Below, one piece after another: positions 38,373 through 48,115 of a DNA stretch of 64,000 nucleotides. The DNA is taken from positions 78,638-142,637 of the forward strand of contig NZ_VHQH01000036.1 of NCBI RefSeq assembly GCF_006517535.1, in the 5' to 3' direction. Under the pieces are notes generated by a model. The model worked only from the letters and a program-made list of their open reading frames with translations. It did no database searches and had not been told where the DNA came from. Within the stretch, counting starts at the first letter, position 1. Each line of letters opens with the position of its first letter. This stretch comes from Schumannella sp. 10F1B-5-1. Lineage in GTDB: Bacteria; Actinomycetota; Actinomycetes; Actinomycetales; Microbacteriaceae. A program made the position numbers and the translations under genes.

Positions 38373-39527
38373 ATGGACACGGCCCTGCTCGTGCCCGCCG
38401 CACTGGTGTTCGGCGTGCTGCTCGGCGTCGGCGCGACGACCCTCTTCGTGGTCGCCCACCGCCGTGGCCAGCGTGCCGTCGAGGTGGTCACCCCTCGGGT
38501 GCCCGACGGCGTGGATGCGCTCATCGACTCCCTCGAGTCGGTCGGCATCGTGCTCGACGCGAGCAACAACGTGCTCTCGGCGTCGCCCCGGGCGATCGCC
38601 GCGAACCTGATCTTCAACGACCACCTCGTGAACCCCGAGCTGGTCGACCTGGTGGATGCGGTGCGCCGCACCGGCGAGCCCGCGTCGGAGGAGCTGCACC
38701 TCACCCGCAGCCGCCTCGGCGAGCAATCGCTGTTCCTGCTGGTGCGGGTGTCGCGGCTCGGCTCGCGCTACATCCTGCTGGTCGGCGACGACCGCACCGA
38801 GGCGCACCGCCTCGAGGAGGTGCGCCGCGACTTCCTCGCCAACGTCAGCCACGAGCTCAAGACGCCGATCGGCGCCGTGGGGCTGCTCTCCGAGGCGCTG
38901 GAGTCGGCCGCCGACGAGCCGGAGGAGGTGCGGCGCTTCGCGTCGCGTCTGACCCGCGAAGCCGACCGCCTGGCGCGCATCACGGCCGAGATCATCCAGC
39001 TCAGCCGGCTGCAGTCGGGCGACGCCCTCGAGAAGGCCGAGCCGGTCGAGATCGACAATCTGGTGCGCCAGTCGATCGATCACCACCGCGTGCAGGCCGA
39101 GGCCAAGGACATCGAGCTCGTCGTCGGCAAGCGCCGCCGGGTCAGCGTGATCGGCGACCCGACCATGCTCGCGACCGCGCTCAACAACCTCGTCGCGAAC
39201 GCCATCCAGTACTCGCCCGAGCACTCGCGTGTCGGGCTCGGCGTCTCGGTCGACGAGGGGGTCGTCGAGATCGCCGTCACCGACCAGGGCGTCGGCATCC
39301 CCGCCGCCGATCGCGACCGCGTCTTCGAGCGCTTCTACCGAGTGGATGCGGCCCGCGCTCGCAACACCGGCGGCACGGGCCTCGGCCTCTCCATCGTCAA
39401 GCACGTCGCCCAGAACCACGGCGGCGATGTGCGCCTCTGGTCGCAGCCGGGAAGCGGCTCGACTTTCACCATCCGCCTGCCCGAGGCCTCCGACGCCTCG
39501 GCTGTCACCACGGGAGCCACCGGATGA
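38373..39527 (+). CDS. senX3: Phosphate sensor histidine kinase (SenX3/PhoR)
   Basis: The product has 384 residues. One TM helix (about 6-28) is followed by a PAS-like region (45-140), the H-box RRDFLANVSHELKTPIGAVG with phospho-His near residue 160, and an ATPase domain with LNNLVANAIQYSP, VTDQGVGIP and GGTGLGLSIVKHVA. It lacks a large outside domain, as in mycobacterial SenX3. TAATCT lies exactly six bases before the ATG. It is coupled to the regulator as ATGA and divergent from phoU. Confidence 0.93.
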   Translation: MDTALLVPAALVFGVLLGVGATTLFVVAHRRGQRAVEVVTPRVPDGVDALIDSLESVGIVLDASNNVLSASPRAIAANLIFNDHLVNPELVDLVDAVRRTGEPASEELHLTRSRLGEQSLFLLVRVSRLGSRYILLVGDDRTEAHRLEEVRRDFLANVSHELKTPIGAVGLLSEALESAADEPEEVRRFASRLTREADRLARITAEIIQLSRLQSGDALEKAEPVEIDNLVRQSIDHHRVQAEAKDIELVVGKRRRVSVIGDPTMLATALNNLVANAIQYSPEHSRVGLGVSVDEGVVEIAVTDQGVGIPAADRDRVFERFYRVDAARARNTGGTGLGLSIVKHVAQNHGGDVRLWSQPGSGSTFTIRLPEASDASAVTTGATG

Positions 39528-40204
39528 CCCGCATCCTGATCGTCGAAGACGAGGAGTCGCTCAGCGAGCCCCTCGACTACCTGCTGCGCCGCGAGGGCTA
39601 CGAGACGGCCGTCGCGGCCGACGGCCGCTCGGCGCTGCAGCTGTTCGAGCGCGGGGGAGCCGACCTCGTGCTGCTCGACCTGATGCTGCCGGGGCTCCCC
39701 GGCACCGAGGTGTGCCGCGAGATCCGCCAGACCTCGAACGTGCCGATCATCATGCTGACGGCCAAGGACTCCGAGGTCGACATCGTGGTGGGGCTCGAGC
39801 TGGGCGCCGACGACTACGTCACGAAGCCCTACTCGACGCGCGAGCTGCTGGCCCGCATCCGCGCCGTGCTGCGCCGCCGGGTCGAGGCGCTCGACGTCGA
39901 CGACGCCGTGCTCGAGTCGGGCCCCGTGCGCATGGATGTGGAGCGTCACGTCGTGACGGTCGACGGCAAGGAGGTCGCGATGCCGCTGAAGGAGTTCGAG
40001 CTGCTCGAGCTGCTGATGCGCAACGCCGGCCGCGTGCTGACCCGGGGGCAGCTGATCGACCGCGTCTGGGGCGCCGACTACTACGGCGACACCAAGACCC
40101 TCGACGTGCACGTCAAGCGCATTCGCTCGAAGATCGAGCAGGACCCCTCGCAGCCGACGTTGCTGGTGACCGTGCGCGGTCTCGGTTACCGCTTCGAGGC
40201 CTGA
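39524..40204 (+). CDS. regX3: Phosphate response regulator (RegX3/PhoP)
   Basis: The product has 226 residues. The receiver has E8-D9, phospho-Asp52 in LVLLDLMLPGLPG, Thr in IMLTAKDSE and Lys in YVTKPYSTRE. The OmpR-type winged helix ends LVTVRGLGYRFEA. It is expected to bind the GTTCACC repeats found upstream of pstS, ppk and phoU/senX3. Its start is fused to the senX3 stop, and a strong terminator follows. Confidence 0.94.
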   Translation: MTRILIVEDEESLSEPLDYLLRREGYETAVAADGRSALQLFERGGADLVLLDLMLPGLPGTEVCREIRQTSNVPIIMLTAKDSEVDIVVGLELGADDYVTKPYSTRELLARIRAVLRRRVEALDVDDAVLESGPVRMDVERHVVTVDGKEVAMPLKEFELLELLMRNAGRVLTRGQLIDRVWGADYYGDTKTLDVHVKRIRSKIEQDPSQPTLLVTVRGLGYRFEA

Positions 40205-40227
40205 GGCGCGGCCTTCCCGAGAACGAC

Positions 40228-40263
40228 CGAGGGGCGAGCATCCAACCGGATGCTCGCCCCTCG
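40228..40263. terminator. Strong terminator after regX3
   Basis: GAGGGGCGAGCATCC pairs perfectly (15 bp) with GGATGCTCGCCCCTC around an AACC loop, and one more C:G pair closes it. It is shared by regX3 and the convergent lipoprotein gene. Confidence 0.88.
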
Positions 40264-40306
40264 TGTGTCGGTGGCGCGGCGGTCTCCTCGACCGTGTGCG
40301 CGGAGG

Positions 40307-40888
40307 TCAGCCCTCGGTCGTGCCGTCCGATGCGGCGTCGCTGGGCGTGCCGCTCGGGTCGGTCGAGGCGCCCTCGCTGGGCGTGCCGCTCGGGCTCGGC
40401 GAGACGGAGGGGCTCGGCGGGGCCGTCGGACCGTGCTTCTCGTACTCCGACCAGGTCGTGTCGAGCACCGGCACGCCGAGCTGCACGCCCTCCTGGCTGC
40501 CGTAGACGAAGTAGATCTTGGCCAGCGAGCCGGCCTTCGGGTCGAAGTCTTCGAGCAGCTTCTGGCCGCGCTTGCCGTAGCCGACCGTGGTCGCGCCCGG
40601 CGAGAGCGAGAGGCGGGTGTTCTCCTTCTGCCCGCCGGCCTCGTACTGCACGCGCAGCGAGATCGTGCGCGCCGAGTTGTTGACGGCCGTGAGCACGAGG
40701 TTCGCGTCCCCGTCGTCGTTCACGATCGCCACGGCGTTGCGCAGCTCGACCTGGCCGACCGTGCCGCTGACGCCGTCAGACGGGTCGTAGTGGTTGGTGG
40801 TCGCCTGCGGCGTGACGAAGTTGCAGCCGGCGAGGCCGACGGCGACGCCTCCGAGAAGGGCGATGGATGCCAGCGCGCGTGCTCTCAA
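40307..40888 (-). CDS. Lipoprotein with Ser/Pro/Thr-rich tail
   Basis: The product has 193 residues. Start choice: TTG at 40888, because GGAGAG lies 5-8 bases upstream and it gives a compact signal peptide ending in VGLAGC (Cys22); an ATG at 40930 would add 14 residues. The domain that follows (YDPSDGVSGTVGQVELRNAV) has a cohesin-like or copper-chaperone-like strand pattern. The last 40 residues are low-complexity Pro/Ser/Gly/Thr. I know this family as actinobacterial DNA modification/repair radical-type lipoprotein only by annotation; its role is unknown. It is divergent from carD. Confidence 0.75.
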   Translation of the reverse strand: MRARALASIALLGGVAVGLAGCNFVTPQATTNHYDPSDGVSGTVGQVELRNAVAIVNDDGDANLVLTAVNNSARTISLRVQYEAGGQKENTRLSLSPGATTVGYGKRGQKLLEDFDPKAGSLAKIYFVYGSQEGVQLGVPVLDTTWSEYEKHGPTAPPSPSVSPSPSGTPSEGASTDPSGTPSDAASDGTTEG

Positions 40889-40986
40889 CAGAACTCTCCA
40901 GATATCGCTCGACGGGGCGATCCACAGCATATCGGGGCGCTCGCGGGCGCCGAGGTTAGGCACCCCTAACTGAGGGGTCGCTGTGT

Positions 40987-40992
40987 TAGAAT
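40987..40992 (+). promoter_or_regulatory. -10 element of carD
   Basis: TAGAAT lies 26 bases before the carD ATG, with an upstream TTAGG-N4-CCTAA inverted repeat at 40956-40969. A clear -35 TTGACA is absent. A good ribosome site (GGAAGGA) precedes the ATG. Confidence 0.55.
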
Positions 40993-41018
40993 ACTTAGTC
41001 TGCGGAAGGAATAACTCC

Positions 41019-41501
41019 ATGCTCTTCGAGGTCGGCGAGACTGTCGTTTACCCCCACCACGGCGCTGCAACCATCACCGAAGTGAAGACCAGGAAGGTCC
41101 GTGGCGAAGACAAGCTCTACCTGAAGCTCAACGTCACGCAGGGCGACCTCACGATCGAGGTCCCGGCCGAGAACGTCGACCTGGTCGGCGTTCGCGACGT
41201 GATCGGCAAGGAAGGCCTCGACAAGGTCTTCGAGGTGCTGCGCGCTCCCTTCACCGAGGAGCCCACCAACTGGAGCCGTCGCTACAAGGCCAACCTCGAG
41301 AAGCTCGCCTCGGGCGACGTGATCAAGGTCTCCGAGGTCGTGCGCGACCTGTGGCGTCGCGACCAGGACCGCGGCCTCTCGGCCGGGGAGAAGCGCATGC
41401 TCGCCAAGGCCCGTCAGATCCTCGTCTCCGAGCTCGCGCTCGCCGAGAAGACCGACGAGGAGAAGGCCTCCACGGTGCTCGACGAGGTGCTCGCCTCCTG
41501 A
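41019..41501 (+). CDS. carD: CarD-type RNA polymerase-binding regulator
   Basis: The product has 160 residues. The N-terminal RNAP-interaction domain reads [20 protein letters not shown]. The C-terminal helical part with [20 protein letters not shown] and [19 protein letters not shown] supplies the tryptophan that holds the upstream fork of the open promoter. CarD stabilises open complexes, especially at rRNA promoters. ATG start with GGAAGGA 8 bases upstream. It heads the carD-ispDF-cysS-rlmB run, the same order as in mycobacteria. Confidence 0.95.
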   Translation: MLFEVGETVVYPHHGAATITEVKTRKVRGEDKLYLKLNVTQGDLTIEVPAENVDLVGVRDVIGKEGLDKVFEVLRAPFTEEPTNWSRRYKANLEKLASGDVIKVSEVVRDLWRRDQDRGLSAGEKRMLAKARQILVSELALAEKTDEEKASTVLDEVLAS

Positions 41502-42655
41502 GCGATCAGCCCCGCCTCGCCGTCATCGTCGTCGCCGCCGGATCGGGTACCCGACTCGGGCACAGCGAGCCGAAGGCCTTCGTCGAGCTGCGCGGGGTGA
41601 CCATCCTCGAGCGCTGCCTCGACAACGTCTTCGACTCGTCGACGCCCGTCCAGGTGGTCGTGGTTGCGCCGGTCGCCAAGCTCGCCTCGGCGCGCTCGAT
41701 CGCGACCCGCTCGGCCGGCCCGGCCGCGGCATCCGTCTCGGTCGTCGCCGGTGGCGACACGCGTCAGGCCTCGGTCTCCGCCGGGCTCGCGGCGCTCGCG
41801 GACTCGGTCGAGACCGTGCTCGTGCACGACGCCGCCCGCGCGCTGACCCCGGCGTCGCTCCTCGATCGCGTCGTGCGTCAGGTCGAGTCGACCGGATCGG
41901 GCGTGATCCCGGCGCTGCCGGTCACCGACACGGTCAAGCGCATCCGCGAGGGCGTGGTCGCCGAAACCGTCGACCGCAGCGACCTCGTGCACGTGCAGAC
42001 GCCGCAGGGCTTCCCGCGGGCGGCTCTCGACGGGGCCTATGCCGTGGCGACCGCCGAGCACACCGACGACGCCGCGCTGTTCTCGGCCGCGGGCGGCGAG
42101 GTCGTGACGGTCGAGGGCGACGCCCGCGCGTTCAAGATCACGACCCCGTGGGATCTGCGCCGCGCCGAGAACGTGCTCGGCGTGAGCCGCGGCATCCGCA
42201 CCGGCATCGGCCTCGACGTGCACGCCTACGACGAGGAGTCGCCGATGTGGTTCGGCGGGCTCTACTGGCCCGACGAGCCGGGCCTGGCCGGCCACAGCGA
42301 CGGCGACGCCGCCCTGCACGCCGTCTGCGACGCGCTGCTCTCGGCGGCCGGGCTCGGCGACCTCGGTACCCGCTTCGGCTCGGCCGACGAGCGGTTCCGG
42401 GATGCGCGCAGCGACGTGTTCGTGCGCGAGACCCTGGCGCTCGTGACCGGCGCCGGTTTCACCGTGATCAACGTCGCGCTGCAGATCACCGCCAACCGCC
42501 CGCGCATCGGCGCCCGTCGGGGCGAGCTCGAGCGTCGTCTCGGCGAGCTCGTCGGCGCCCCGGTCAGCGTCTCGGCGACCACGGCCGACGGGCTCGGCAT
42601 GACCGGGCGCGGCGAGGGCGTGGCGTGCATCGCGACCGCGCTGCTCAGCAGCTGA
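41498..42655 (+). CDS. ispDF: Bifunctional IspD-IspF, probable CTG start
   Basis: The product has 385 residues. The IspD part (1-225) has [15 protein letters not shown] at its start and [12 protein letters not shown]. The IspF part (230-385) has [13 protein letters not shown] with the D-x-H metal pair, [17 protein letters not shown] and [16 protein letters not shown]. It makes MEP-pathway intermediates CDP-ME and MEcPP. Only a CTG at 41498, fused as CTGA to the carD stop, gives a normal IspD N-terminus. The next possible start is a GTG at 41351, which would add 49 unrelated residues out of carD's frame. GAGG lies ten bases before the CTG. Confidence 0.9.
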   Translation: MSDQPRLAVIVVAAGSGTRLGHSEPKAFVELRGVTILERCLDNVFDSSTPVQVVVVAPVAKLASARSIATRSAGPAAASVSVVAGGDTRQASVSAGLAALADSVETVLVHDAARALTPASLLDRVVRQVESTGSGVIPALPVTDTVKRIREGVVAETVDRSDLVHVQTPQGFPRAALDGAYAVATAEHTDDAALFSAAGGEVVTVEGDARAFKITTPWDLRRAENVLGVSRGIRTGIGLDVHAYDEESPMWFGGLYWPDEPGLAGHSDGDAALHAVCDALLSAAGLGDLGTRFGSADERFRDARSDVFVRETLALVTGAGFTVINVALQITANRPRIGARRGELERRLGELVGAPVSVSATTADGLGMTGRGEGVACIATALLSS

Positions 42656-42776
42656 GGCCGCGCATCCACCTCGCCCGCGTCGTCCTGCGCGCGGCCTCGT
42701 CAACGGCCCGCGGCCCCGCCGTCGCGATCGACGTCACGCGCCCGGGCGTCCGGCACCCCGCCGGTAGACTCCCGGG

Positions 42777-44180
42777 GTGACCGTGCGCCTCTACGACAGC
42801 CGAGCCCAGGCTGTTCGCGACTTCGTGCCCCTGCGCTCCGGCGAGGTCGGCATGTACGTCTGCGGTCCCACCGTGCAGTCGTCGCCGCACATCGGGCACC
42901 TGCGCAGCGCACTCGTCTACGACCTGTGGCGCCGCTGGCTCGCCTACCGCGGCTATGCCGTCACGCTCGTGCGCAACGTCACCGACATCGACGACAAGGT
43001 CCTGGCCAACGCGACCGAGAGCGAGCCCTGGTGGGCGCTCGCGTACCGGGTCGAGCTCGAGTTCACGGCCGCGTATTCCGCTCTCGGCATCCTGCCGCCG
43101 ACCTACGAGCCGCGGGCGACCGCGAGCATCCCGGGCATGCAGCAGCTCATCGACGAGCTGATCGAGCGCGGCCACGCCTACTCCGCCGAGGACGGCACCG
43201 GCGACGTGTACTTCGACGTGCGCAGCTGGGGCGACTACGGCGCGCTCACCCGGCAGAGCCTCGACGACATGAGCGAGTCGGGGGATGCACCCACCCGCGG
43301 CAAGCGCGACCCGCGCGATTTCGCCCTGTGGAAGGGGCGCAAAGACGACGAGCCGGCGTCGGCATCCTGGGCCTCGCCCTGGGGCGACGGGCGACCCGGC
43401 TGGCACATCGAGTGCTCCGCGATGTCGCGGCGCTACCTCGGAACGGCCTTCGACATCCACGGCGGCGGGCTCGACCTGCGCTTCCCGCACCACGAGAACG
43501 AGCTCGCCCAGTCGAGTGCCGCGGGCGACGCCTTCGCGAGCTACTGGGTGCACAACGGCCTCGTCGCGATCGAGGGGCAGAAGATGTCGAAGTCGCTCGG
43601 CAACTCGATCTACGCCGCCGAGTTCCTGGGATCGGCGCGCGGCATCGCGATCCGCTACTACCTGGCGAGCGCGCACTACCGCTCGACGATCGACTACCAC
43701 GACGGCTCGCTCGCCGAGGCCGAGGCCGCGATCGACCGCATCGAGACCTTCCTCGCCCGCGCCGAGCGGCGCACCGCCGGAACCCGCTGGGCCGGCTCGG
43801 GCACCGGCGTCGTGCCCGAGGAGTTCGGCGCCGCGATGGACGACGATCTGGGCGTGCCGCAGGCGCTCGCCGTGCTGCACGAGCGGGTTCGCGCCGGCAA
43901 CGTGGCGCTCGACGCCGACGACGTGGACCAGGTGGCGCGCATCCACGGCGAGGTGTCGGCGATGACCGAGGTGCTCGGCGTGCACCCGTCGCAGTGGCCC
44001 GTGGCGGCCTCCGGTGGCGACACCGCCCTGGGCGCGCTGGTCGAGCGGATGCTCGGCGACCGCGCCGCCGCCCGCCAGGCCAAGGACTACGCCACCGCCG
44101 ACCGCATCCGCGAGGAGCTGACCGCGGCCGGCATCACGATCGAGGACACGCCCGACGGGGCGCACTGGAGCATCGCATGA
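42777..44180 (+). CDS. cysS: Cysteinyl-tRNA synthetase
   Basis: The product has 467 residues. [20 protein letters not shown] holds zinc-ligand Cys29 and the HIGH motif (38-41). [19 protein letters not shown] and [10 protein letters not shown] complete the zinc site and KMSKS loop. The full length and position after ispDF favour CysS over its paralogue MshC. TAGACT is exactly six bases before the GTG start, so cysS has its own likely leaderless promoter inside the run. It ends fused to rlmB (ATGA). Confidence 0.95.
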   Translation: MTVRLYDSRAQAVRDFVPLRSGEVGMYVCGPTVQSSPHIGHLRSALVYDLWRRWLAYRGYAVTLVRNVTDIDDKVLANATESEPWWALAYRVELEFTAAYSALGILPPTYEPRATASIPGMQQLIDELIERGHAYSAEDGTGDVYFDVRSWGDYGALTRQSLDDMSESGDAPTRGKRDPRDFALWKGRKDDEPASASWASPWGDGRPGWHIECSAMSRRYLGTAFDIHGGGLDLRFPHHENELAQSSAAGDAFASYWVHNGLVAIEGQKMSKSLGNSIYAAEFLGSARGIAIRYYLASAHYRSTIDYHDGSLAEAEAAIDRIETFLARAERRTAGTRWAGSGTGVVPEEFGAAMDDDLGVPQALAVLHERVRAGNVALDADDVDQVARIHGEVSAMTEVLGVHPSQWPVAASGGDTALGALVERMLGDRAAARQAKDYATADRIREELTAAGITIEDTPDGAHWSIA

Positions 44181-45181
44181 GCAGCAGCAAGGCCGGACGA
44201 CCCGGATCGAGCAAGGGCAAGAAGGGCGCGAGCGTCGGCACCGGCGGGCACGGCCGTCGCGCCCTCGAGGGCAAGGGCCCGACCCCGAAGGCCGAGGACC
44301 GCAGCTGGCACGTCGCCGGCAAGCGCAAGGCGGCGCAGGACCGCCTCGAGGCGGCGCGCGCCCGCCACGGCAAAGGCGGTGCGAGCGGCTCGGGCTCGGC
44401 GCCCGAGCGTCGCCGCACCCCGAAGCGCGACGACGACAGCGAGCTGCTGACCGGCCGCAACTCGGTGCTCGAGGCGCTGCGCACGAAGGTGCCCGCCACG
44501 ACCCTCTTCATCGCCACCCGCATCGAGATGGACGACCGCGTCAAGGAGTCGATCGCCCTCGCGACCAAGCGCGGCATCCCGCTCGTCGAGGTCATGCGCC
44601 CCGAGCTCGACCGCAAGGCCGGGCGCGACGCCGTGCACCAGGGCATCGCCCTCGCCGTGCCCGCCTACCAGTACGCGCATCCGCTCGACCTCGTCGACGA
44701 CGTGATCGAACGGGATGCGACGCCCCTGCTGGTCGCGCTCGACGGCGTCACCGACCCGCGCAACCTCGGCGCCATCATCCGCTCGGTCGCCGCGTTCGGC
44801 GGCCAGGGCGTGATCGTTCCGCAGCGTCGCAGCGTCGGCGTGACCGCCTCGGCGTGGAAGACCTCGGCGGGAGCCGCCGCGCGCATCCCGGTCGCCCTCG
44901 CCTCGAACCTGGCCCAGACGATCGACGCGATCAAGGACCGCGGCGTCTTCGTGATCGGCCTCGACGGCGACGGCGACGTGTCGCTGCCCGGGCTCGAGCT
45001 GGCGAAGCGCCCGCTGCTGGTCGTGACCGGTAGCGAAGGCAAGGGGCTCTCGCGCCTCATCACCGAGAAGTGCGACGCGATCGTGTCGATCCCGATCAGC
45101 TCGGCGACCGAGTCGCTGAACGCGGGCATCGCGACGTCGGTCGCGCTGTACGAGGTGGCGAAGCTGCGCGCGGAGGGCTGA
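44177..45181 (+). CDS. rlmB: 23S rRNA (guanosine-2'-O-)-methyltransferase RlmB
   Basis: The product has 334 residues. A basic Gly/Lys-rich N-terminal tail (1-85) is followed by a small substrate-binding domain and the SPOUT methyltransferase with [33 protein letters not shown] and [19 protein letters not shown]. These three motifs make the trefoil knot. The tail is longer than in the E. coli enzyme but common in actinobacteria. Start ATG overlaps the cysS stop. Confidence 0.93.
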   Translation: MSSSKAGRPGSSKGKKGASVGTGGHGRRALEGKGPTPKAEDRSWHVAGKRKAAQDRLEAARARHGKGGASGSGSAPERRRTPKRDDDSELLTGRNSVLEALRTKVPATTLFIATRIEMDDRVKESIALATKRGIPLVEVMRPELDRKAGRDAVHQGIALAVPAYQYAHPLDLVDDVIERDATPLLVALDGVTDPRNLGAIIRSVAAFGGQGVIVPQRRSVGVTASAWKTSAGAAARIPVALASNLAQTIDAIKDRGVFVIGLDGDGDVSLPGLELAKRPLLVVTGSEGKGLSRLITEKCDAIVSIPISSATESLNAGIATSVALYEVAKLRAEG

Positions 45182-45202
45182 GCCCGCATCCGCTCCCGCT
45201 GT

Positions 45203-45685
45203 CTAGCGCTGCTGCGCGACGGCGGCGAGCACCGCATCCACCTCGGCGTCGGCGGCGAGCGCGACGACGTAGCTGCGCCCGCCGGTGAACTCGAGGCGCA
45301 CGCCCGGCCCGCCGCGGTTGACGAGGGCGATCGCGCCGCCGCCGAGAACGCGCAGCCCGACGCCGTGATCGGCGAAGCGGACGGTCACCGGCTCGAACCC
45401 GGTCAGCTCGTCGAGCGGCAGGGTGCGATCGTAGATCGGGAACCAGCGCAGTCGGATGCGGTCGTCGTCGATCTCGAGGCGGTGCCAGCTGAGCAGCGAG
45501 GCCAGCAGCCCGACCTCCACGACCGCGATCGTGATCCACGCCGGCGCCGGGATCGCGGAGCCGAAGCCGGAGGGCTGCACGAGCGCGAGCAGCACCGGCG
45601 TCGCGACCATGATCACGAGGAACAGCGTCACCAGACCGGGTGCGAGACGGATGCGGCGGGTGACGAGCGGGGGAGCGGCGGGCAC
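45203..45685 (-). CDS. Two-TM protein with PH-like domain
   Basis: The product has 160 residues. Two hydrophobic helices (about 18-38 and 47-66) are followed by a strand-rich domain starting LEIDDDRIRLRWFPIYDRTL, as in small bacterial PH-domain membrane proteins. CAGACT lies exactly six bases before the GTG start at 45685. The role is unknown. It is convergent with rlmB. Confidence 0.7.
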   Translation of the reverse strand: MPAAPPLVTRRIRLAPGLVTLFLVIMVATPVLLALVQPSGFGSAIPAPAWITIAVVEVGLLASLLSWHRLEIDDDRIRLRWFPIYDRTLPLDELTGFEPVTVRFADHGVGLRVLGGGAIALVNRGGPGVRLEFTGGRSYVVALAADAEVDAVLAAVAQQR

Positions 45686-45729
45686 GTCGTCAGTCTGGCA
45701 GGGCGGGTCCGGCTCGGGATGCCCGTAGA

Positions 45730-47013
45730 TCAGCGTCCGACCGCAGCAGCGAAGCTCATCGTGATGAGGATCGGCACCGCCGCGACCCCGCAGATCAGGT
45801 GCGTGATGAGAGCGCTCATTCCGGTCTGACCTCGTCGGGCGAGGCGCACAGCGCGAACGCTCAGATGGACGAGGGGGCCGAGCAGGGCGAGGGCGACCGA
45901 GGGTCCGCCGAGGTCGGTTCCCCGACGCCGCAACTCGACGAGATCGGCGGCGGCGAACAGGAGCGGGCTCATGATCAGCAGAGCCCACAGGGCGGTCAGG
46001 CCGAAGACACCGGGACTCGCCACGTCGCCGATCGATTCGATGGCGCTCGTGATGCCGATCGCCGCGACCACGAGCAGGGGCCAGAGCGCGAGGCCGCGAC
46101 TGCCGCAGGTCCACGTGGTCGCCGGTGTCGGCGACGTGACCGGCGGGCGCCGGGTCGGCACGGCTCCGATGTCGGACGCACCGAACGACGTCGAGCGCGG
46201 CGGGACACCGCGACCGCGCCCCGCACCGGATCGCGTCGTCTCGCGCACGATCGCGGCCCGCTCGCGGCGCTCGTGCCGCTGATCGGCACGCCGCAGCAGC
46301 ACAGCACCGCCGATCTCGGCGTACAGCGCGTCGAATTCCGCACCCAGATGAGAGCCGGGCCGCGAGGTGAGCGGATGATCGTGCCAGGTCTCGGGGCGCA
46401 GAGCCGCGCGAGTGACCCGGTCGAGCTGCTCGTCGCTCATCTCGCGTCGGCGGCCCCGCAACTCGCCCACGAGGCGGTCGACCGGGGCAGCCGCCATCGG
46501 CGGTGTCGTGGCATCGCCGAGCGGAGCGGTCTGGCTGAACGACGCCGGCGCGACGAACGCGAGCATCCCGATGACCGGCACCGCGAAGCCGGCCGCCTGA
46601 GACAGCCTCGCTTCGACGGCGCGGGTGTGCTTGACGAGGCTCTGGATGTAGGCGTTCTGCGGACGGTTGTTGACCCGCAGCCCCCAGCCCGCCATCCAGA
46701 TGCTCGCGTTCTCGTGGTCCTTGGTGTTGATCACGAACACGCCGGCAGGAGTGATCACGACGTGGTCGATATCGGCGGAGCGGCTGCCGAAGGGCACGGA
46801 GTGCAGCACCGTCGTTCCGGGCTCGACGGCGATCTGGTTCAGGACGCGACCCGTGACCCGCTCGCCGAGAACGCCCTGGAACCAGCTGATCGATTCGTCG
46901 GCGATCTCCACCCGCCCCGTCGCCGCATCCATCCGGATGCGGCCGGCGTCCCACTCGCTCAGCAGCTTCTCGATGAGCGACTGCCCCGGCACTCGCTGCT
47001 GAAGATCACTCAC
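45730..47013 (-). CDS. NERD-domain membrane protein
   Basis: The product has 427 residues. The NERD (nuclease-related) domain at about 45-150 contains GERVTGRVLNQI, FGSRSADIDHVVITPAGVFV and INTKDHENASIW, which carry the Asp and D/E-x-K residues of the PD-(D/E)XK fold; here the motif reads INTKDH. A polar linker follows, then four TM helices (about 300-425). The sequence after residue 190 is poorly conserved and the middle is rich in Arg. A role in DNA or RNA processing at the membrane is possible. GTG start. Confidence 0.75.
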   Translation of the reverse strand: MSDLQQRVPGQSLIEKLLSEWDAGRIRMDAATGRVEIADESISWFQGVLGERVTGRVLNQIAVEPGTTVLHSVPFGSRSADIDHVVITPAGVFVINTKDHENASIWMAGWGLRVNNRPQNAYIQSLVKHTRAVEARLSQAAGFAVPVIGMLAFVAPASFSQTAPLGDATTPPMAAAPVDRLVGELRGRRREMSDEQLDRVTRAALRPETWHDHPLTSRPGSHLGAEFDALYAEIGGAVLLRRADQRHERRERAAIVRETTRSGAGRGRGVPPRSTSFGASDIGAVPTRRPPVTSPTPATTWTCGSRGLALWPLLVVAAIGITSAIESIGDVASPGVFGLTALWALLIMSPLLFAAADLVELRRRGTDLGGPSVALALLGPLVHLSVRAVRLARRGQTGMSALITHLICGVAAVPILITMSFAAAVGR

Positions 47014-47075
47014 CCGATCGAGTCTGCGCGACGGGTGTCGGCTGCGCGATCCCGCGTTCGGGGCGCACGCGGCGC

Positions 47076-47105
47076 TAGCGTCGGGGCATGAGGTGCTGCG
47101 CGTGA
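47076..47105 (+). promoter_or_regulatory. Leaderless-type promoter and MRCCA mini-ORF
   Basis: TAGCGT (47076-47081) lies exactly six bases before an ATG at 47088. That ATG opens a five-codon frame, Met-Arg-Cys-Cys-Ala, whose TGA (47103-47105) overlaps a GTG start as GTGA. A short cysteine-rich leader like this resembles the polycysteine attenuators known in mycobacteria. Confidence 0.5.
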
Positions 47106-48115
47106 CCGCCGAGACGATCGAGAGCGGAGCCGTCGACCCGGCGCTGCTCGACCGGGCCGCCGGCGTGATCGTGGGGCAGGCGTGCGGTGACGCGCTCGGT
47201 GCCGGCTACGAGTTCGGGCCTCCGCTCGATGAGACGAACGCGGTCGAGCTCGGAGGCGGGCTGAACACGATGGGCTGGGATGTCGGCGAGTGGACCGACG
47301 ACACCAGCATGGCCATCCCGCTGCTGGACGCGGCCGCCGACGGATCGCGCTTCGACGATGCGGCGTCGCTCGGCGCGGTGATCGAGAGCTGGCGGGTGTG
47401 GGCGCGGGATGCGCGCGATGTGGGCATCCAGATCCGGGCGGTGCTGGCTGACGTCGCGCACCCCGATGAGACGTCGGCGCGGGCGGCGGCCGAGCGGCTG
47501 CACCGCGAGCGCGGACGCTCCGGCGGCAACGGCTCGCTCATGCGAACAGGGCCGGTCGCGCTCGCGTTCCTGGGCGGAGGCGCTGGGGGCGGCCTGGGCA
47601 GCGAACCCGAGGTCGCGACCCTCGCGGCGCTCGCGGCCGCGGCGCGCCGCGTCAGCGAGCTCACCCACTGGGAGGCGGATGCGGGCGACGCCTGCGCGCT
47701 CTGGTCGGTCGCCATCCGGCACGCGGTTCTGACGGGCGACCTCGATGTGCGCGTGGGGCTCGCGGTGCTGCCCGCCGACCGGGCCGCGCGATGGGGCGCC
47801 CTGCTCGACGAGGCCGAGGCGCGGCATCCCCGCGACTTCGAGCAGAACGGCTGGGTCGTGCACGCGCTGCAGGGGGCGTGGTCGGCGATCTCTCACGGGC
47901 AGGGTCCGGTGGATGCGCTCGAGCGGGCCGTGCGCGGAGGCCGCGACACCGACACGGTCGCCGCGATCGCCGGGCAGCTGCTCGGCGCGGCGCACGGGGC
48001 GAGCGCGTTCCCGGACGAGTGGCGCGCACGGCTGCACGGCTGGCCCGACCTCCGCGACGCGGATCTGGTCGCGCGGGCCGAGCGGGCGGCGACGGCGTCG
48101 CTTGCGCGGTCCTGA
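47102..48115 (+). CDS. ADP-ribosylglycohydrolase family protein
   Basis: The product has 337 residues. RAAGVIVGQACGDALGAGYE at the start, GEWTDDTSMAIPLL (first metal site, TDD) and RGGRDTDTVAAIAGQLLGAA (second, DTDT) are the DraG/ARH family signatures. Such enzymes remove ADP-ribose from proteins or nucleic acids. The GTG at 47102 is preferred because it overlaps the stop of a five-codon mini-ORF; GTG 47093 would add three residues. Substrate unknown. Confidence 0.87.
   Translation: MTAETIESGAVDPALLDRAAGVIVGQACGDALGAGYEFGPPLDETNAVELGGGLNTMGWDVGEWTDDTSMAIPLLDAAADGSRFDDAASLGAVIESWRVWARDARDVGIQIRAVLADVAHPDETSARAAAERLHRERGRSGGNGSLMRTGPVALAFLGGGAGGGLGSEPEVATLAALAAAARRVSELTHWEADAGDACALWSVAIRHAVLTGDLDVRVGLAVLPADRAARWGALLDEAEARHPRDFEQNGWVVHALQGAWSAISHGQGPVDALERAVRGGRDTDTVAAIAGQLLGAAHGASAFPDEWRARLHGWPDLRDADLVARAERAATASLARS

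Noticed and set aside
40307-40460. Short repeats of the PSGTPS type at the end of a lipoprotein gene
   Set aside because: The repeats are a low-complexity protein tail, not a DNA repeat array or CRISPR.
40956-40969. TTAGG-N4-CCTAA upstream of carD as an iron (DtxR) box
   Set aside because: DtxR/IdeR boxes have nine bases between these halves. The spacing here is four, so I do not call it an iron site.
42777-44180. MshC (mycothiol ligase) instead of CysS
   Set aside because: The length, intact KMSKS and the carD-ispDF-cysS-rlmB order favour CysS.
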